This document shows positions 37,801 through 53,140 of a DNA stretch of 64,000 nucleotides, one piece after another. The notes beneath the pieces are model-generated. The model worked only from the letters and a program-made list of their open reading frames with translations, made no database searches and had not been told where the DNA came from. The DNA comes from Caprimulgus europaeus. Lineage: Eukaryota; Chordata; Aves; Caprimulgiformes; Caprimulgidae. Made by a program: the position numbers and the translations under genes. The stretch's first letter is position 1. Each line of letters opens with the position of its first letter. The DNA lies in NCBI GenBank assembly GCA_907165065.1, contig OU015524.1, positions 29,450,795-29,514,794 of the forward strand. The letters are read 5' to 3'.

Positions 37801-40800
37801 TTCTTGTTAATATAATTGTTTCTTCTCCTGCCTCTGCCCACAGAGAGCGGATGGTGACTGAGCACTGTCCAGCCAGGAGGAAAGAATAGCGAGGGTACAA
37901 GTTTCTTAATGAAGAGGGGCTCACTATAGAGTTGCCAGGCCACTACTGGACTCCCATTATATTGTAAGGATAAATGTGTAATGAATTCCATTCAGCCTAC
38001 TGTAATAACACAGGCAAAACCAACAAGCTCTGAGTCTATCTAACCACAAATAAATCCTATTCCTACTCCATATAAGGACAGAGGTTGCAAAGGAATGAAG
38101 AGGGATAGAGTTGCTTTAGTTTTATAGAGCTTAAAGATGCAGATTCCATTTCTCATGTGATATTAAAGGCAAGTAGGTGCATCAGCATTTTTGGAAGTCT
38201 TTCTGCAGCCCTGAATCTCAAGACCACACAGGTATCTAATTCCATCTAAAGTCAATGGGAGTTGAGCACCAGCCTGAAGATCTAAACCTCAGGGGGATTT
38301 TCAAAACCAATCAAGGTGCCAATTTCCTGGTAACACTGAATACAGCCTGGCTGACTTCCACCGAACAGAACACAGCGTTTGCCATCTACTACCATAAAAC
38401 ATGGGGATAGATTCACTTGACACAGGCTGAATACATCTATTAAACCTCAATTCTCAGGCTGTTCCTTCCACTGGTTATCAATGTGCTTAATTCAGCACTC
38501 ACAAATTCTCCCTCTGAAGTTACTGAGCGTGTCTGTATCTGTGTGTGAAAGAGTTCATGGAAATGGGAGGGACTTTATCACAAGTTTTTCCAGATGTTAC
38601 CATTCCAACTTCAAAAAGCTGGTAGCAATGTCAGCCATGAGGTTCTCCAGGATCTGTAGTTTTTGGGGTTTTTTTTAAAGCACTGGACTCTAGAGGGCTA
38701 TAAGTCAGCAGTGAACTCAGAAAACCTATTTCTGAAATGAATACTAGCACAGAGAGATGAAAACTAGTTCAACATCAGCCTTAAGTAAAGGAACATGACT
38801 AAACAGGAATACATTCTTATTAGCAACCAGTTGTCTGTCCTACAGAAAGCAGAACATGCTAATATATGTAACTATAAAGACAGACTCCAAAATATTTAAG
38901 CTTGTGAGCAGAGGTGTTGACAGTTAAATTGAACTTCTGGCAGGCATTTCTAGCTTGTGAGGGAGCAAACAGCAACTCTTCAGCTTTCAAAACATTTACC
39001 AAAGATAATAATTACAAGGCCACATAGTTTCAGAATGACTTTCATTTGTCAAGACAGTTAACAGCAGTGAGGAGCAAAGCCAAGAGAAAAGCCAAATGCT
39101 AGCAGGAAAATACTGATAAATCATTTGATGTAAAGCTGAGCCTTGTAGGAGAGCACAGGACCTGTCATCCTAGTCCCAGCAGGCCCACACTGAACCTATT
39201 ATGGTCGTCTGACATGGGGAGAAACCAGGCTGAGCTGAGGCACCAAGGAGTGTGGTACACCCCTGGGACAGGATTTCCAGTCTGGCAGCATCTCTTTCCC
39301 CCTTCATCCCTTTCCAAGTCTGGGTCAATATGGGTGGGACTGCGTCATAGTCCCAGCTAACAGACTCAGAACACGTGCTTCATGATGCCAGGGAAAAGAG
39401 GAGGGAAGATGAAGGTATCTAGGAGTAGACAACAGGGATAACCACCCCTGGGGGAAGGCAAGTGTCTGGGATATTATCCTCTTCAGCCTGACAGCAACAG
39501 GAAGTGTATAGCTCAGTGTATTTGTTCCACCTCTTGCCTTGACACCCACCTCCAAACTTCTTCTCCTGCCGCATTCCTTCCTGCCCTCTCCAGCCATCCC
39601 TCTGGCCTTATTTCTTCTATTCTGCAGCAAAAGTGGCTGCTGGCATACAGCTATGTAGAGCCAGCGCACCTCTTAACTGGCCTTTTACCTGATTCTCATC
39701 ATAGCCACTGGAGCTTGCTGAATTTAACAGTGGCAAGGCACCTCGCTCTGCAGGCATGTTTGCAAAAGCTGAACTTATAATACCAGCTCTGGGCTATGAA
39801 AATTTGGGATGCTGGTTCATTTATAAATGTTTTGCAAAGAGTTATCATTTATCACCTTCATTAATTCCTGTGTAAAATAAACATTGTATCTAAATGGGCG
39901 AGGAGGTGGGTGAACTGATTTTGTTTAAATAACCCGTAGCAACCTAAACTGGTTTCAGATACAATTTAGGTAGTCTGTTGAGTTCTGTTTTTCCAGTTTT
40001 TGCTTTTTAACTCAGCTAACCCAGAGCAATGTGGGTGCTCTTCTGCTTTCTGTCTTGGAACAGATACAGAAATAGCAAAATACATTGCAGAAGAGGCTTT
40101 TCACAGGGGAGATCTGGGAGTACAGAAGCAAGAGAGAGAGAAATTTTATGAGGGAGACTGTTCATATTAATTTTCTGTTCTGATTATGCAGATTAAGAAT
40201 GTTTCAATAAGCCTGTATTATTTGCAGTGCAGAAAGAAGACAGCCAGGATTCAGATCCCCTTGAGCTCTGTCTATTTACATGCAAACAACACAGGCTACC
40301 CACGAGATGTTACTCTTGGGAGTAACTCACAGCTGTAGCAGCTGTCACCAGCTACAGTAGCTGCTCAGCTGAGGAGACATACATAACATTGACCGTTATC
40401 ATTGCAAAGGATATAACACAGTTGTCGCCTGACATGCAGGAGAACATAAAAATCTTCTAGTCTTGCAGTCTGACTGACTGTCTCCAGTGCATCTTAGCTG
40501 ACAGAGTGTGAGGACAAAACTCCCAACAGATACTTTAGTCCACTGCTCCCCATGTGGATAAGCTGCAGAGATTTCCGAGCATCACTGAAGTGTAGCGGCT
40601 TGCATAACATACCACAGCCTGGCCATGATTTGGCATTATCAGCAGAAGGATGTTGAGGTTTACCATAGTACTTCCTTTTTCACACTTCAAGAATACTAAA
40701 CCATTCCTCTCTAATAATTCTGGAAGTGACTACTAGAGACAGATGATACCAGAGTTGTGCTGGAGTGAGGTAGAAGCTCTTCTGGTAACTGCCTGTCCTT

Positions 40801-43800
40801 ACAAAATAAAAAGTTCCAGCTTGCAGACAATACCCGGCTTCTGAGCAAGTACAAACAAAGTTGGAAACTTGGTTCATTGAACAGATGTTAAGAAACATAA
40901 GGCAATTACGGCTACTTAAACTCATCCTTTTTTGTGTTGAAAGCATTGTGGCATCTACAGAATTATTTATTATGGACTTCTGCGGGTGCAATGCAGGATG
41001 AGCTGCTGTTGCTGCATCTCCTGTGAAATGCCATCATAAGTACCAGTAGGCAGACAGACCAACACATCAGGTATGGTCAGATCAGCTCTGACAGGGTAGT
41101 TCCTTAATCTGAGACATTTTCTAAGATTTTACCGTTCAAAAGTCCTATGTTTCTGAAGGGTTTAATGGATCTCATTTTATTCACAGAAGACCATAGTTAT
41201 GAACAAACAAACCTGTAATGTCTTTAGGAAAGAAGAAGCAAAAGAAGAAATCCATTTCTCCCCCAGTCATGGATTCCTGGATGTGTACTGAGGCCCTTGA
41301 TGGTTCTGGGACTGGTCAAAGGTGCTGCTGATAATGTTAACAATTTTCTGTAAAAGCAAACCTTAATTTGCAATGGCGACTTGAGGAGATTATCTGTCCT
41401 ATCAGACCGATCTGTCCTTTCAGACTCATTATATTGTTTGTGGCAGAATAGTAGGTAAAATTAATCAAAATCCTTGGGTCATATCAGTAAATATAGCCTA
41501 TCACTGACCAGGTGAGTCTGGACCAAAGTCTGAAGAGATTGACGGAAAGCCTGGAACATCTTTTGGAGTTTACTACTTCAATTTTACTTTGTGTAGACTT
41601 TTTGCAAATGGAGGTGAGCATATCTGCACAAAAATATGGGGATGCAGGCTCTGCACACCAAAAAATCTATGCTTGACATAGCATGGAAAGATGCATTTTT
41701 GATACTGCACTCAGTCACATCTTCCACATATTCATATCATTTCTATCTGTTCCCACAATGACTGCTCCCCCTCCTTAACTAACCTCACCAAGCTCTTGCC
41801 TTTGGGGCTAATCCTGTTGTCTTCACTCACCCATATAGTACTAACCCAGCACCTCATGATCAGCCATCTCCCAGCCTCCCTCACAGACCCTGTGGCTTTC
41901 TCTCCCACACTAGGAAACAATGGGGTTTAGGGCATGTAAGTGACCATCCAGGCAACTTCCATGTAGGCACCATCCAGGGAGTCAAGTCCCCCTCTGTACA
42001 TGTGCTGGGAGGACCAGTGCCAGATGTGCTCCACAGGGCACATTGAGCTGCATCTGACCTTCCTTTCACGGGTTTGTTGTCTGTGTGACTGATACGCCTG
42101 GTATCAAGGCAGCTTTGGAGCCACCCTTAGCACACAGTGGGGATCCACCTCTGGGCTTGGAGATCCTTCTCTTCTAATTATTTCTAGAGAACTACACAGA
42201 TGAAGTGTACAGACATTATTAGATTTACCATGGCTTTAAGGGGTACTTACGTGTTGCGTGGTGCAGAGTAAACTTCAGCTCTGGGAAATTACATTCTGCT
42301 CAAAATATGTGTGGTAGGAATGGTTCCTTTCTTTGTAGGGATATAAAAATGCCCCCTCTCACTATAATATAGTTGTGGAAACCCTCTGTGTATTAGGGGA
42401 TTAGAGGATTGTATATATGGAAGGCTAAGGAGGAGTGTTGTCAAGGTCATACAGTGACCATAGTATATGACCTGTGATTTCTATTTTTTGTCCCACATCA
42501 CTGTAACAATGCATTAAAAGTGTTTTGTCCCTTCCTCTCTTTCCCTTTCTCCCTTAATTCTCACATCATCATGGTGTCTCCATACATGAAGGCTGGAATG
42601 GTTTTTCTTTTTAACTTCATATCATGATGACATTGGGTTTGGGATTCCACAGGCTCACACTGAAATAATTTATGCCATTTGCATTTCACATTCTAACAGC
42701 TTCATAACAAGATCTCTGTAGACTTGCACTGAAATTGTTTTCCCACTGAAGTCTTACAACACAGCAGCAATATAATGACATTTTAATGGGATCCCCATAG
42801 ACTTGCCATGAAATTGTCAAGAGAAAAAAGTGGTGATGCTAATTGAATTGGGAGCTAAAATTGTTAAAATCAAATGTGAAAAGTAATTGCTCTGTGAGAA
42901 GAAACACACGAATTTAGGTGCTGATCCTGTGAAGATATATGCATGTAAGTCATTCTTCTTATAGAAGCAATCCCCTTGAAATCTACTTCTCTGGGGATCA
43001 AAGTTAGGATGTAGAAGAAACCAGTTCATTTTATCTTCTGCCTTTCTATATAAAATGACTCACCCAAATGCAACAATCAAAGACTGTGCCTCAACTGTGA
43101 CATTTCCTATGCACATCTGTGCAGATGTTAAGCAGAAATTACCTGAAAACCTTGGCACTTGACATCATGAATCCTCTAACTGTACATAAATACAGTAACA
43201 GTTGCTTAGCTGTAAAGCCCTTGGGTGAAACTGTATTCATAATGAAATTGCTGGGAATTGTGTCACTGACTGTAGCAGAGCTAGTTTGCCGTTCCCAGTA
43301 TCACCTTCTTGCAGATCCCAAAAGCTCAAACACTCACCTGCTTTGGAGGCTAACCCTACAGAGGGGAAGGCTGTTCTTTTTAATCCTTGTGTTTTCTGAG
43401 ATGTAAGAATGTGTTTGAGTGAAGAGTTTCTCTTTTATTTCTGGTGTGATGAAAGAGAGGAAATTACTTCAAAAATGAACCTTGCAATGCTCATGTCATC
43501 ATCTGAGTGTCAGACTTTGGAGTTCAGTTATTTCAAATTTCAAGAGACTGCCGAAATGGGCAGTGCCACCTGACTAAGGAAAACAGGGTGAATATTCTGA
43601 CCTTACATCCCTGCCTAGAGCATGGTATGTAAAAATTACACTAGCATCTACTGACAGTTTTTCAGTTGGTTATACAATGGAGCACAGCCAAAAATAATCC
43701 CACCTGATGAGAAGAACCTAAAACTAAAATGTCCAACATACTGAGTTCTGTCCAGAAATAAAGTGGTTTTTATTCGGGATATTTCCGAGAGCACTTCCTC

Positions 43801-44330
43801 ATAAGCAGAGCTGCATGTCAGAAGGAGGTAAGAAGATCGATACAGAAAACAAACCATTAGCAATGATAAGTTATCCCCTTTCTCTCAAGAGAAGCCTAGA
43901 GTCATTGATCTGTCATGGAATCCATGCAGACCTACTCCTCAGATGAACAAAAGGCTGAACAATAGTGTCTTGATAGGTGGCCTGATAACTCAGGACATTA
44001 GTGCAGGGCTGCTGTGTGAGCTCTGGGACAGGGGTTCAACCTGCCTTTGTGGAAATCAGATCAGAACTTTCACCATCAACTTCCACAGAAGCAGGAGGTA
44101 TTTTTGTGTCAAGTAAAAACAAAACTAGGAACCGAGTAATTAGGAAATCAATACAGAGAGAACAAAACAGAAAATATATTTATGTCTGGGTTTGAATTCA
44201 CAATTCATCTGCCTCTTAAATACAGCATGCATTTCTGGCATTTTTTCATAATAAAAAAATTATGTAGTTTATCCAAAAAAGACAGATAGAGGGTAAAAAG
44301 GCTAATGAGAAGTAGGAAATGGCTGCTATT
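31820..44330. other. Gene desert segment
   Basis: About 12.5 kb of AT-rich intergenic sequence with no credible exon, RNA gene or young transposon. A relic of an ancient repeat lies at 38222-38312. Frames such as 35397-35906 (169 codons, minus) show no domain, no conserved codon pattern and no splice context that I can recognise. Confidence 0.5.
38222..38312. repeat. Relic of an ancient amniote interspersed repeat
   Basis: AAAGTCAATGGGAGTTGAGCACC near 38250 followed by GGGGATTTTCAAAA near 38293 resembles an old short repeat widely scattered in turtles, crocodilians and birds. It is heavily diverged, and the assignment is from memory. Confidence 0.4.
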
Positions 44331-44339
44331 TAAGGAGAA

Positions 44340-44620
44340 ATTGAAAAGACCCTTAGTTTGCATGAAGGACTGTAACAGGATGGAGGGCATAAAGAAGGTG
44401 AAAAGTGTATATATAGTCACTATTTCTATCAACACAGGAACATGGGGACACCCAACTAAAATAATTGGCAAATATAAAACCAGGTGAAGGATGCCCTTTT
44501 TTTCACAGAACACGTAACTAAACTGTGGAACTCATTGATGCAGGATGTAATAGATAGCAAAATCCTAAAGGAAGTCTGGAAAAGATTATTTTACGCAGGT
44601 TAGGTACACTGGCAGATTTA
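44340..44620 (+). mobile_element. Ancient CR1-family LINE relic, plus strand
   Basis: The segments CATGGGGACACCCAACTAAAAT near 44440-44461 and CACAGAACACGTAACTAAACTGTGGAACTCATTG near 44503-44537 have the order and wording of the CR1 3' reverse-transcriptase region (the Leu-Trp-Asn motif). Frame is destroyed. The 5' boundary is uncertain. Confidence 0.6.
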
Positions 44621-46015
44621 AAAAACTATTATCTGAGTACAACACTGAGCTCACAAATTCCCTTACCTAGAGGTGTGTAGATGTACAAGGGAGAAGAGCA
44701 ACAGGTACTTGCACTAACTCCTACAGTCTCAAGGATTTATTGGTATTCACCGTCGTGGGACTTAACTAGACACACTTGGCTGTGCTGGGACTGAGTGCAG
44801 CTGATCTCAAGTCACAAGGAGTGTTGTGTGAAATAAGACAGCAGTCACTCAGCACTGGACAAATTGTCTCCTTGTCAAACCACTGCTCCAACCAGCACCT
44901 CCGTGCCTGTCAATTCTACCTGAATAGTGAGGACTTCAGAAAGCAGGAAGCCTGACTGACATCAGGATCCCACACATGGACTCTTCAGATGGTCTGGGAG
45001 CACATTGATGTGACAGAGAGATGCTCCCTATGATGTTTACTTTCTGACCAAAGAGAGAGTTTCAAGCAGAAGGTTATCACTTCATTACTCTTTCCCAGTC
45101 ACTATGTTCCTCACAGACTAGACAGAGAAGTGAACAATGCCAGCACTTAACTAATGGATCCTGAATTGTAATTTTAATTTTTAGAAATTGTATAATATTA
45201 TCTAGAAAACTATTTGCCTTTGGCTTTGCTTTAGAGCTAGGAATAAAACCATGGAGTGAAGCCAGCCATGGCTCCCCTCAGACTACTCCTGAAATGCCTC
45301 AAGATGAGCATATCCGACTAGGTCAGCTGTGCTGGAACTCCTGGACAAAGATGCCTATTTATAATAGGGTGTGATTTTCAAGTTACTTATTTCAGTGGCT
45401 CCACTGCTGCAGTGCAGACATCTTGGGTGGTCCTCAAGGTCGTTCTGAGTGCTCTGCACCCAGGGCTGCAGAAAGTATTAAGAAGTAAAGTGTACACATG
45501 GCTGGCTTGGTGGATTGTGACCAGTTGGTCCAAAGTTGTGGGAACCACTGAGCAAGCTGTAATCCTTAAGGGGCCAGAGTCCATTCTCATGTATTCAGGG
45601 AGAGACTCATAATTATTTCAGCTGAAACCAGATCAGGCACCAGAGCTGGACAAGGGACAAAACATTAAGTTGTTTCATTTCATTCTAACCTCTTTTTATG
45701 GCAATAACTGCTAAAAGGAAAACAAATGTTCGTAGTGATCTGCTTTGTTCTGCCTTTACATGTGGAGCACACAAGGGGCCGTTTCATGCAGAAAAATGCA
45801 TAAATCACTTTCCTAGTTTTACTTATGGGAATGCAGCATTTTCATACTAGAGAAATACAGCCAGTAACGAGATGCACAGACATCTGACAAAGAAGAGTAG
45901 AAATTTCAGAAAAAAAAAAGGAGAGACAGTTTAGACATTAGCCAAAATGAAACAGGAATTTAACAAGGAAATGTGACTACAGGACTTATGCACAGAAAGC
46001 ACTTCATGTATATAT

Positions 46016-46065
46016 ACAGGGCCAGACTCTCAGCAGCTATAAGTAGGTGTAGCTTTATTCACTCA
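46016..46065. repeat. Relic of an ancient amniote repeat
   Basis: The wording GGGCCAGACTCTCAGCAGC then TAAGTAGGTGTAGCTTTATTCAC resembles the start of an old palindromic repeat common in reptile and bird genomes. Short and diverged; assignment from memory. Confidence 0.35.
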
Positions 46066-49000
46066 CTTTCAGAGAGAATACAACAAGAAATCAGTTCTGT
46101 GATCATCTTGGGATCATTTAATTACTGGCTGCTTCTTTGCCTCTCTTCCTTTTTTGTGATAGTTCTACTGGTCAAAAAAATATACTCAACAAAATAGTAA
46201 TTTTAAAATTGTTTTCTACAGGGTCTATTTCAGTTGGATCAGAACATGCTGGGTGATGCAAAAACACTAATGCTGATGCGAGGAGGTAGGTGGAACATCT
46301 GGAAAGGATGAGAGAGAAGGTGGAAGCAGCCCACAGCTAAGTCAATAATATAGGGGCCTTCCACTATTCACCAGCTGGAGATACAGTGCTATGGATCCAG
46401 CAGTTTGAGAAAGAAAACAGCCACAGTAAAAGATCAAACCAAATGATCTTAAGGTCTAACCAAAGTAGCATGATAATATCACACTGTTTCTGTATCATCC
46501 CAATTTAAGATAACTAGATGTTTGCTTCTGATCAGACATCAGCTATGTCAGACATTGTAGGACTGCAATGAATGACAGCAGAGCAAATCTTTAAGTGTAT
46601 AATTTTTATTTCAAATACTGTGAAAGTAGTTTTATTCTAGTTGATCAAAACATAAAACTTCTTTTTCATAGAAGTAAGCTGTGCTAATTTTAAAGTGGGA
46701 TTTTTCCAGAATCAGCTAGTAAGATACCAGTTTACTAGAAAGAATTGTGTTTGTAATAAGTTTTCAATAACAGTTTTCTTCAAAAAAAAAAAAATTAAAA
46801 ATTGAAAAATTCTATATAATGTGAAGTTGCAGAATAATGGCTTTAAAACCAGCTCATGTTTCACTAAACACTTGCTAGATGTGCTAGTGTTGCTAGAAAT
46901 GGTCCCAGCTTCACTAGTCAATGAGGAGGCTAAAAATGCTCATTTCTGGTAGATTGCACCCACTATAGTTGTTTCACAGCACTTTCTTGTCTTGTCTTTA
47001 GCCTCTGATTATTTCTTGTAAGCCTTTTGGGAAGAAATTATAGTTTTGTTTCACATTTGCAGCTCAGCTGAACAGGACTGTTCAGATCTATGATAAGGAT
47101 GCTTAAAAGGTACTATGCTGTTAACAGCAACGGAACTGCAATCATTACACCTTAACAGAGGATTTATAAGTAAGAAAATCACTAAATAATGTTATGGATT
47201 TTCTTCACAGGATGGTTTTTTTTCCCTCACTGAGGCTCACGCAGTACATAGGGTACAAAAATAAGAGAAGCGTTCTCAAAAAAGGATGCCAGATTCATCA
47301 CACATGGTAAACCACTTGTGAGAGTCAAATTTTGATATGGACAATTTTATCATGGAAATTGACTGGGAAAACTCTTCAGGGGCATTTGTGCATGCTCTTG
47401 CTCAAAAGGCTAAGCATCTAGGTCCTGCCTCTTCTACACCTTCTTTTTAGTTGATGGCAAGTCTGAGTTGCAATATGTTACATGCTCTCAAACTACATAG
47501 TTAAGACTCATGAAATTACTATATTGGACAGCCACTGTTTGCCTCTGCCAGAGACCTGGAGTGGTACTTTGATGACTTCTCTTAGGCAGGCTGTAACTCT
47601 TATTTCCTCAAGTGGAAGAAGCTACTCCCTGTGTCTATTCTGTAAACATCTTGACTGATCCTTCAGTGCTCTAGCTCTCCCAGGTGGAGTAAAACATCAC
47701 AGATGAAAAATTATGTGTAAATAGTGTGTACAGATATCCTCTGGGGAAGAGTATAAAGGTAGCTCTCCAGGTTTCCCCAGGAGGTTCATATACAAACATG
47801 ACAAGGGAGCAGAGCAGACTCACCTCCTGGTAGTTTATTTTGTTGTGTTGTGAAAAAGACCAGTGCATGAAAACATAGATGACATCCTTGCCCATGCCAG
47901 TGAACCTCTAAATGAGCTGTGCAGTCACAAGGACTGTGTATGCTCTACGCACGAGCTGTGCAGCCCCACAAATATCTTGAAGTCCAAATAGCCCCCAAGA
48001 CCTAACTTCATACACATATAGTTGTTCGATAGACACAGGTGCCTTTAAATTATTTCTGCCTCCTAGATAGGTACTAGAGGAGTCTCTTTGGGAAACTCTG
48101 ACTTTCTTTGCCTGTCCGGAGTCTACCACTTAACCAGACCAGGTGACCAGACCAATCTCCCTTGAGTGTGCAGGGCCCACCCATGCTGCAAATTAGGCTG
48201 TGCTTAACTATTCCTTAGCGGAGAACAGGTTATTACTTTCCAGAGAAAGGATTTAAGTTTCACGTGAGTTGCTCATAAACCCTACCTGCTCCTGAGAATA
48301 AACTGTATAGATGGGCCGCTTCTCTGACTGGAAGCCCTGTTTGAACACCACTTTGAAGACAGTGTAAAGGTACTCAGGGTGGCTGTTGTGTGAGGAGAGG
48401 AAAGTAAGGAAGAGGGCCATGGTCTGGCCCTAATTTTGTTGGAAATAGGTCATATATGACTGCAATGAATTCACTAGAAAATCTAGTAGCCTGAGTGAGC
48501 CCTAAAATAAAACAAACACATTCCACATGCCCAGAGGAGGAGAGGAACGCATTGCTATATAAAGGATGTTTTACATTCAGATTCAATCATTATTCCAACC
48601 AGGATTTGGCATCCCACCTCATAATGGTAGCCCTGAAGATTTAGAATAAGTTTACCATTAAATAATACACCAAAGCTTTAATGCAAACTTGTATTTGATT
48701 CAAATTACTCATGCTGTGGTAGTTTAAACATACATCCTTCTTTATATGAGCTTGATCAAAACTGGCAGGCAAAATACAAAGAGCAGTGTCAATTAAACTC
48801 TATGGGTGGAAAGGAAAGTATGCAAAATAAATGAGAAGTAGCAGTATGTCAGGGATTCTTGGCATCTATTGTTTGGCAGTAGTTGATGTGTAGTTCAGAT
48901 GGACATTTGATCCATGAAGTGATCCTACCATCAGATTCACACTGGAAATGCATCATTTTCAGGCATCATGTGTCTGCTCTCACTTGGGATAAAGCACGTT

Positions 49001-52000
49001 GAGAAAGCATGGTATAAATAATGACAGATGTCACCTGCTGAAGTTAAATCTCACTATTTGCAGCTTTCTCCATTCCCAGGAAATGAAAATCACTGCAGGT
49101 GCCACAGACAGATACCTCAGTGAGACCAATGCTATGATTTTAATGCAGTCTTCAGGAATGTTTACTCACCATATCTGTAGCTCAGTTTGGCTAGAAGCTG
49201 TAGTTCATTTTTTTTTTCTTGCAGTTACCTGGTGGGATGGAAGATAGGTGTCATCTGGAAAGCCATTCACCTGTGTTCTCAAATCATCTTTGAACATGTG
49301 AGTAGGGAGTTACCTACCCATTGGATTTGGAGCCAAGTACCCAGTAGCACAGTTGTGGTAGAAGCAAATCACTGTTCTCCAACAGATGTCAGGGGCTCGG
49401 ACTCTCTAGAGACACTCCTTCAGGCTTCCTGTGCAATAAAAATTAGCACCTGTGCATTTTCCTGAATAAGGGAGTAAGTGCTGCAGACTTTAATACACTG
49501 AAAATCTCTGTGCACAAGTGTATGTATTTGTATGTTTATATATATCTATGCTTACACATATGTTTTCCTACTAGGAAAACAATTGACTGCTTTAATATAA
49601 ACTGCTTTCATTCTGAGATCATAATCACTCTTGCATGCATATGTGCACACGCACACACAGGGATGGAGCCAACTGGATCTCTAAATAGAAACGTACATGT
49701 TCTAGCTGTTTTGGCTTTGCTTTTCTCTCCAAGCCTCCCAGGCAAATGGCAGCAAGGCTCTGATTCTTTCCAAACAAGCCTCCTGAGGCTTGCTTGCCCT
49801 AGTTCAGGCCTCTCACAGGGAGCACATTGAGCTGAGCTACCTAAAAATCTGCCCTGTATCCTTTCTGTTGTCCATGCTGGGTATGTGAACAAGATTATGT
49901 TACCTTCCTGAGGTAGGCTTAAGAGTTATGTCATGTATTTAAGGGATATCAATAGTGCATGTGAAGTGTGCACACTGCTGAAAGCAAAAGGATTGCATTG
50001 TGACATGAAAAGTGATGGGAAGCACCAGCCTCAGGTTTCCACAGCCCCAGAGAGCAGTTTAACAAGGCTTCATGATGCATGTCACCTCTCCTGCCACGCC
50101 TGTAGGACATGCTGCTTGTCTTTATTCCTTGTGCATACTGTACTGCCTCATCTGTAATTATAAATATATGTTTGGTGTCACTTCAAAGCCTCCCCTTGAC
50201 AGGGGTGTTCCCTTTTCCGGGATTTTGAATCTCTGACATTCCTTCTTCAGAAACTCCGGAGGAGGGTGTGATAGCCTCCTGCTGACAGTTACCTGTGTTC
50301 AAAGAGACTGCCAGAGAAAACCCATAGCAATGCAGAGGGAAAATTGACTTTTTTGTCACCCATTGGACATGCATTGGCTTCTATAACAGAAGGCCATTTT
50401 ATATATTTGGCTACTTTTTTTTTTTTTTTTTTCACCTGGATGGTATTTAATGATGGGTACAGAGAGTAGGTTTGTAAGACATAGAAAGGTCAGCAGTAGT
50501 TTAGACTTTCCACCAGGTAAGTCTGATAAATAAAAAAACTCCTTCTGGCTGTGCTTGTTCATTGCATATATTTTATACAGTCTAGCCATGGGAACTGGAA
50601 CTTAGCTAACCTAGTTATTCCTTTTGTGGCATTTTCCTCAAACTGGCCATTTTTTTAGAAGCATCCATCTGTCAGTTTATTATATTATTATATTACAGTA
50701 CCATCTAGAGGTCCCAAATGGGATCAGGGTTCTGCATAATAGGTGTAGCATGCAGTTGTCTTCTGGGAGATAAAGTGTACAACCTGAGTAGATGAGAGAA
50801 AAGAAGGATTATTGTCCCAATTTTATACATTTCAGAATTGTCTTTATTTTATATTTTTTACATACAGTAAGGTGCATAGAGTCAGACAAGGAATATGAAC
50901 TTACCAGGTCTGTAATTTTGGATAGGACTATACCGCTTTTAAAGACAGGCCACTGCCCTACATAGATGCTACCAGGAATCTGCTGGATTCCTGGCTGTCC
51001 AGCAGCCATAAAGAACTCCCAGACAAAAAAGCTGTTGTGTGGATCAGTACACCTCAGACACATCCAGTTACTTTCTTTGGACTGGCTGAGAGGTTTGCAA
51101 ATAAAAGGCAGAGCTGGGATGTGAAAAAGGACTGCTGAGTGTTAATCACAAGGCTATCCTGCTGCCTTACTGGTCACAGTCACCCAAAAATGAGAAAAAC
51201 ATTGCCTGGCAAACTTTCATCTTCTTCATAAGGGGCTAGTATTTCTGAGAGACCTTTCATCATGTAGTATTTATGAAGATATTTCTGAGAGGATGAATTT
51301 CCAGACCTTTAGCCCTTAACCTAAAGAAAGTGTTTCCATAGACTTCCTATGAAAATCTCACAATGTAATGTCACTGAAGATGACAGTACTACAAACCTGA
51401 ATTCATGGCAAATTTGGGCCCTGATTTAGAATTACTATGGGGAGCTAGAATCCATAGGCAATTTGAAATATCTTTACTCAGACAGGTCGAGCACTGTCCT
51501 CCAAGAAGGTGGCAAAGCAGTAGTTGATCCTAATGGAAGTAAACTAATAAAATAAGTTTGTACAGATTACCAGATCCAAATTGCCTTATTTAGGTACAGC
51601 AGCACTTAACTACAAGTCACTTTACCTCCAGGAAGATGACTTGGTGCATCTAAATGAATCAGATAGACCAAATGTATAGTTAATAGAGGGAGGTAGGAGT
51701 CTTTGAATGGCAGTCTAGAAAGCTGTTGTGTTGGGTGGGAACTGTGAAGAGCCAAATTATAAAACATGCTAGATGCACGGGGAGTGAATATTTGAAAACT
51801 CTTCCTGCTTCAGGACATCAGGTGCTTTCATTCACCTGGGAATTAGAATGCTTTGCTGAGATTATGGGTGAAGAGTGATGTTAGCACCAAAAAAAGGGTA
51901 GAGAAAATGTTAGATCTTAATGTTAAGGCATTTGCGTAGAAAGCAAAACACCCCCAGGACATTACCAAGTTGAAAAGATGTGACTCTACATCCCAGAATC

Positions 52001-53140
52001 TACCTCCAGTCTGTCAGGCATCCATACCAACACCACATTCCTTCCTCCTGCTGAAGCTGGCTTCCTGCATGGTTGGGAATGCAAACTCACAAGGCCAGGA
52101 AGGATGTCAAGAGCAATGGCAGCCCCGCACTAAGGGCAGAATGTCCAGCTGGGAGGGCAGAACCCTAGCTTGCCCTTTGCTCCTGCCTGTCCCTTTCTTT
52201 CTTGCCATTTTTCTGTTCTGTTAGCACATACAGAGCTGGATAGGGTGCTTTGATGCACAGAGGTGACCTGAGGGTCTAGTGGTGCTGAAAAGCAGGAACC
52301 CGGGCTTTCTTCTGGGACTTAAATACATCCCTGAGCTAGGTTGTTGGGATCTACTTTGAAGAATCTAGACTGGCATTTTTTTAAGTGCAGTAATAGAAGT
52401 ATTTATACTGCAGCAGGGTTTAGCTGTTCTGTGCCTCAGGTTTTTTGAACTCCCTCTCAGCTCCATGTGACTGTACAGTTGTCATCTGATACCTTCAACT
52501 TGGATTTAGATTGGCGTTGAGTTACAAAGCTCACCTCATCTCCTAGTCAAATGCTTCACTAATTAATGTATGATATATTACAGGCATCAGCTCTTAAGAG
52601 GTTTATCCTCCCAGCTTTAATGAAGATACAAAACTGTTGACCACGTGATGGAAGGAAAAGTATTGAGTACTGAAAGGGAGACAGCAAATATTTACTTCAG
52701 TCTGTACCTCTGTTCAGGCTTTGACAGTGTGCAGGATAAAACATGTATTGGAGACACTAATTCTACAGGAAAACACGGCCTTTCTTTTGCTCTTTTGGCA
52801 AGAGAGATCTGAGATTTTGCAGTCTAGCATCCCGCATTTGGATCAGTTAAGACTGCAGTATTTCTGAGGTCTCACATTGTGACATTTTGTCTTACCTGCT
52901 CTTAGTTGAATTTAGCAAGAACCATGAATGTTCAGCTCTTCCACTACCACATGCTTGAATACCAAATCTATCTGAACTGTGTCTTGACCCATGAACTGTA
53001 TTGTCTGGGGTATTTTTTTGCAAATGTAGAGGAGGTTTGTAACCTGGCATCTACTAAATTGGTTACATCTAAACTCCTTTCTGCATATCTGCTAATAAGG
53101 TATCCAGGATCTCTTACATATTTTTTATCAGCTCTTATTC

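Noticed and set aside
51502-51515. Possible plus-strand CTCF site (11 of 14)
   Set aside because: Three mismatches; this level of match is expected by chance.
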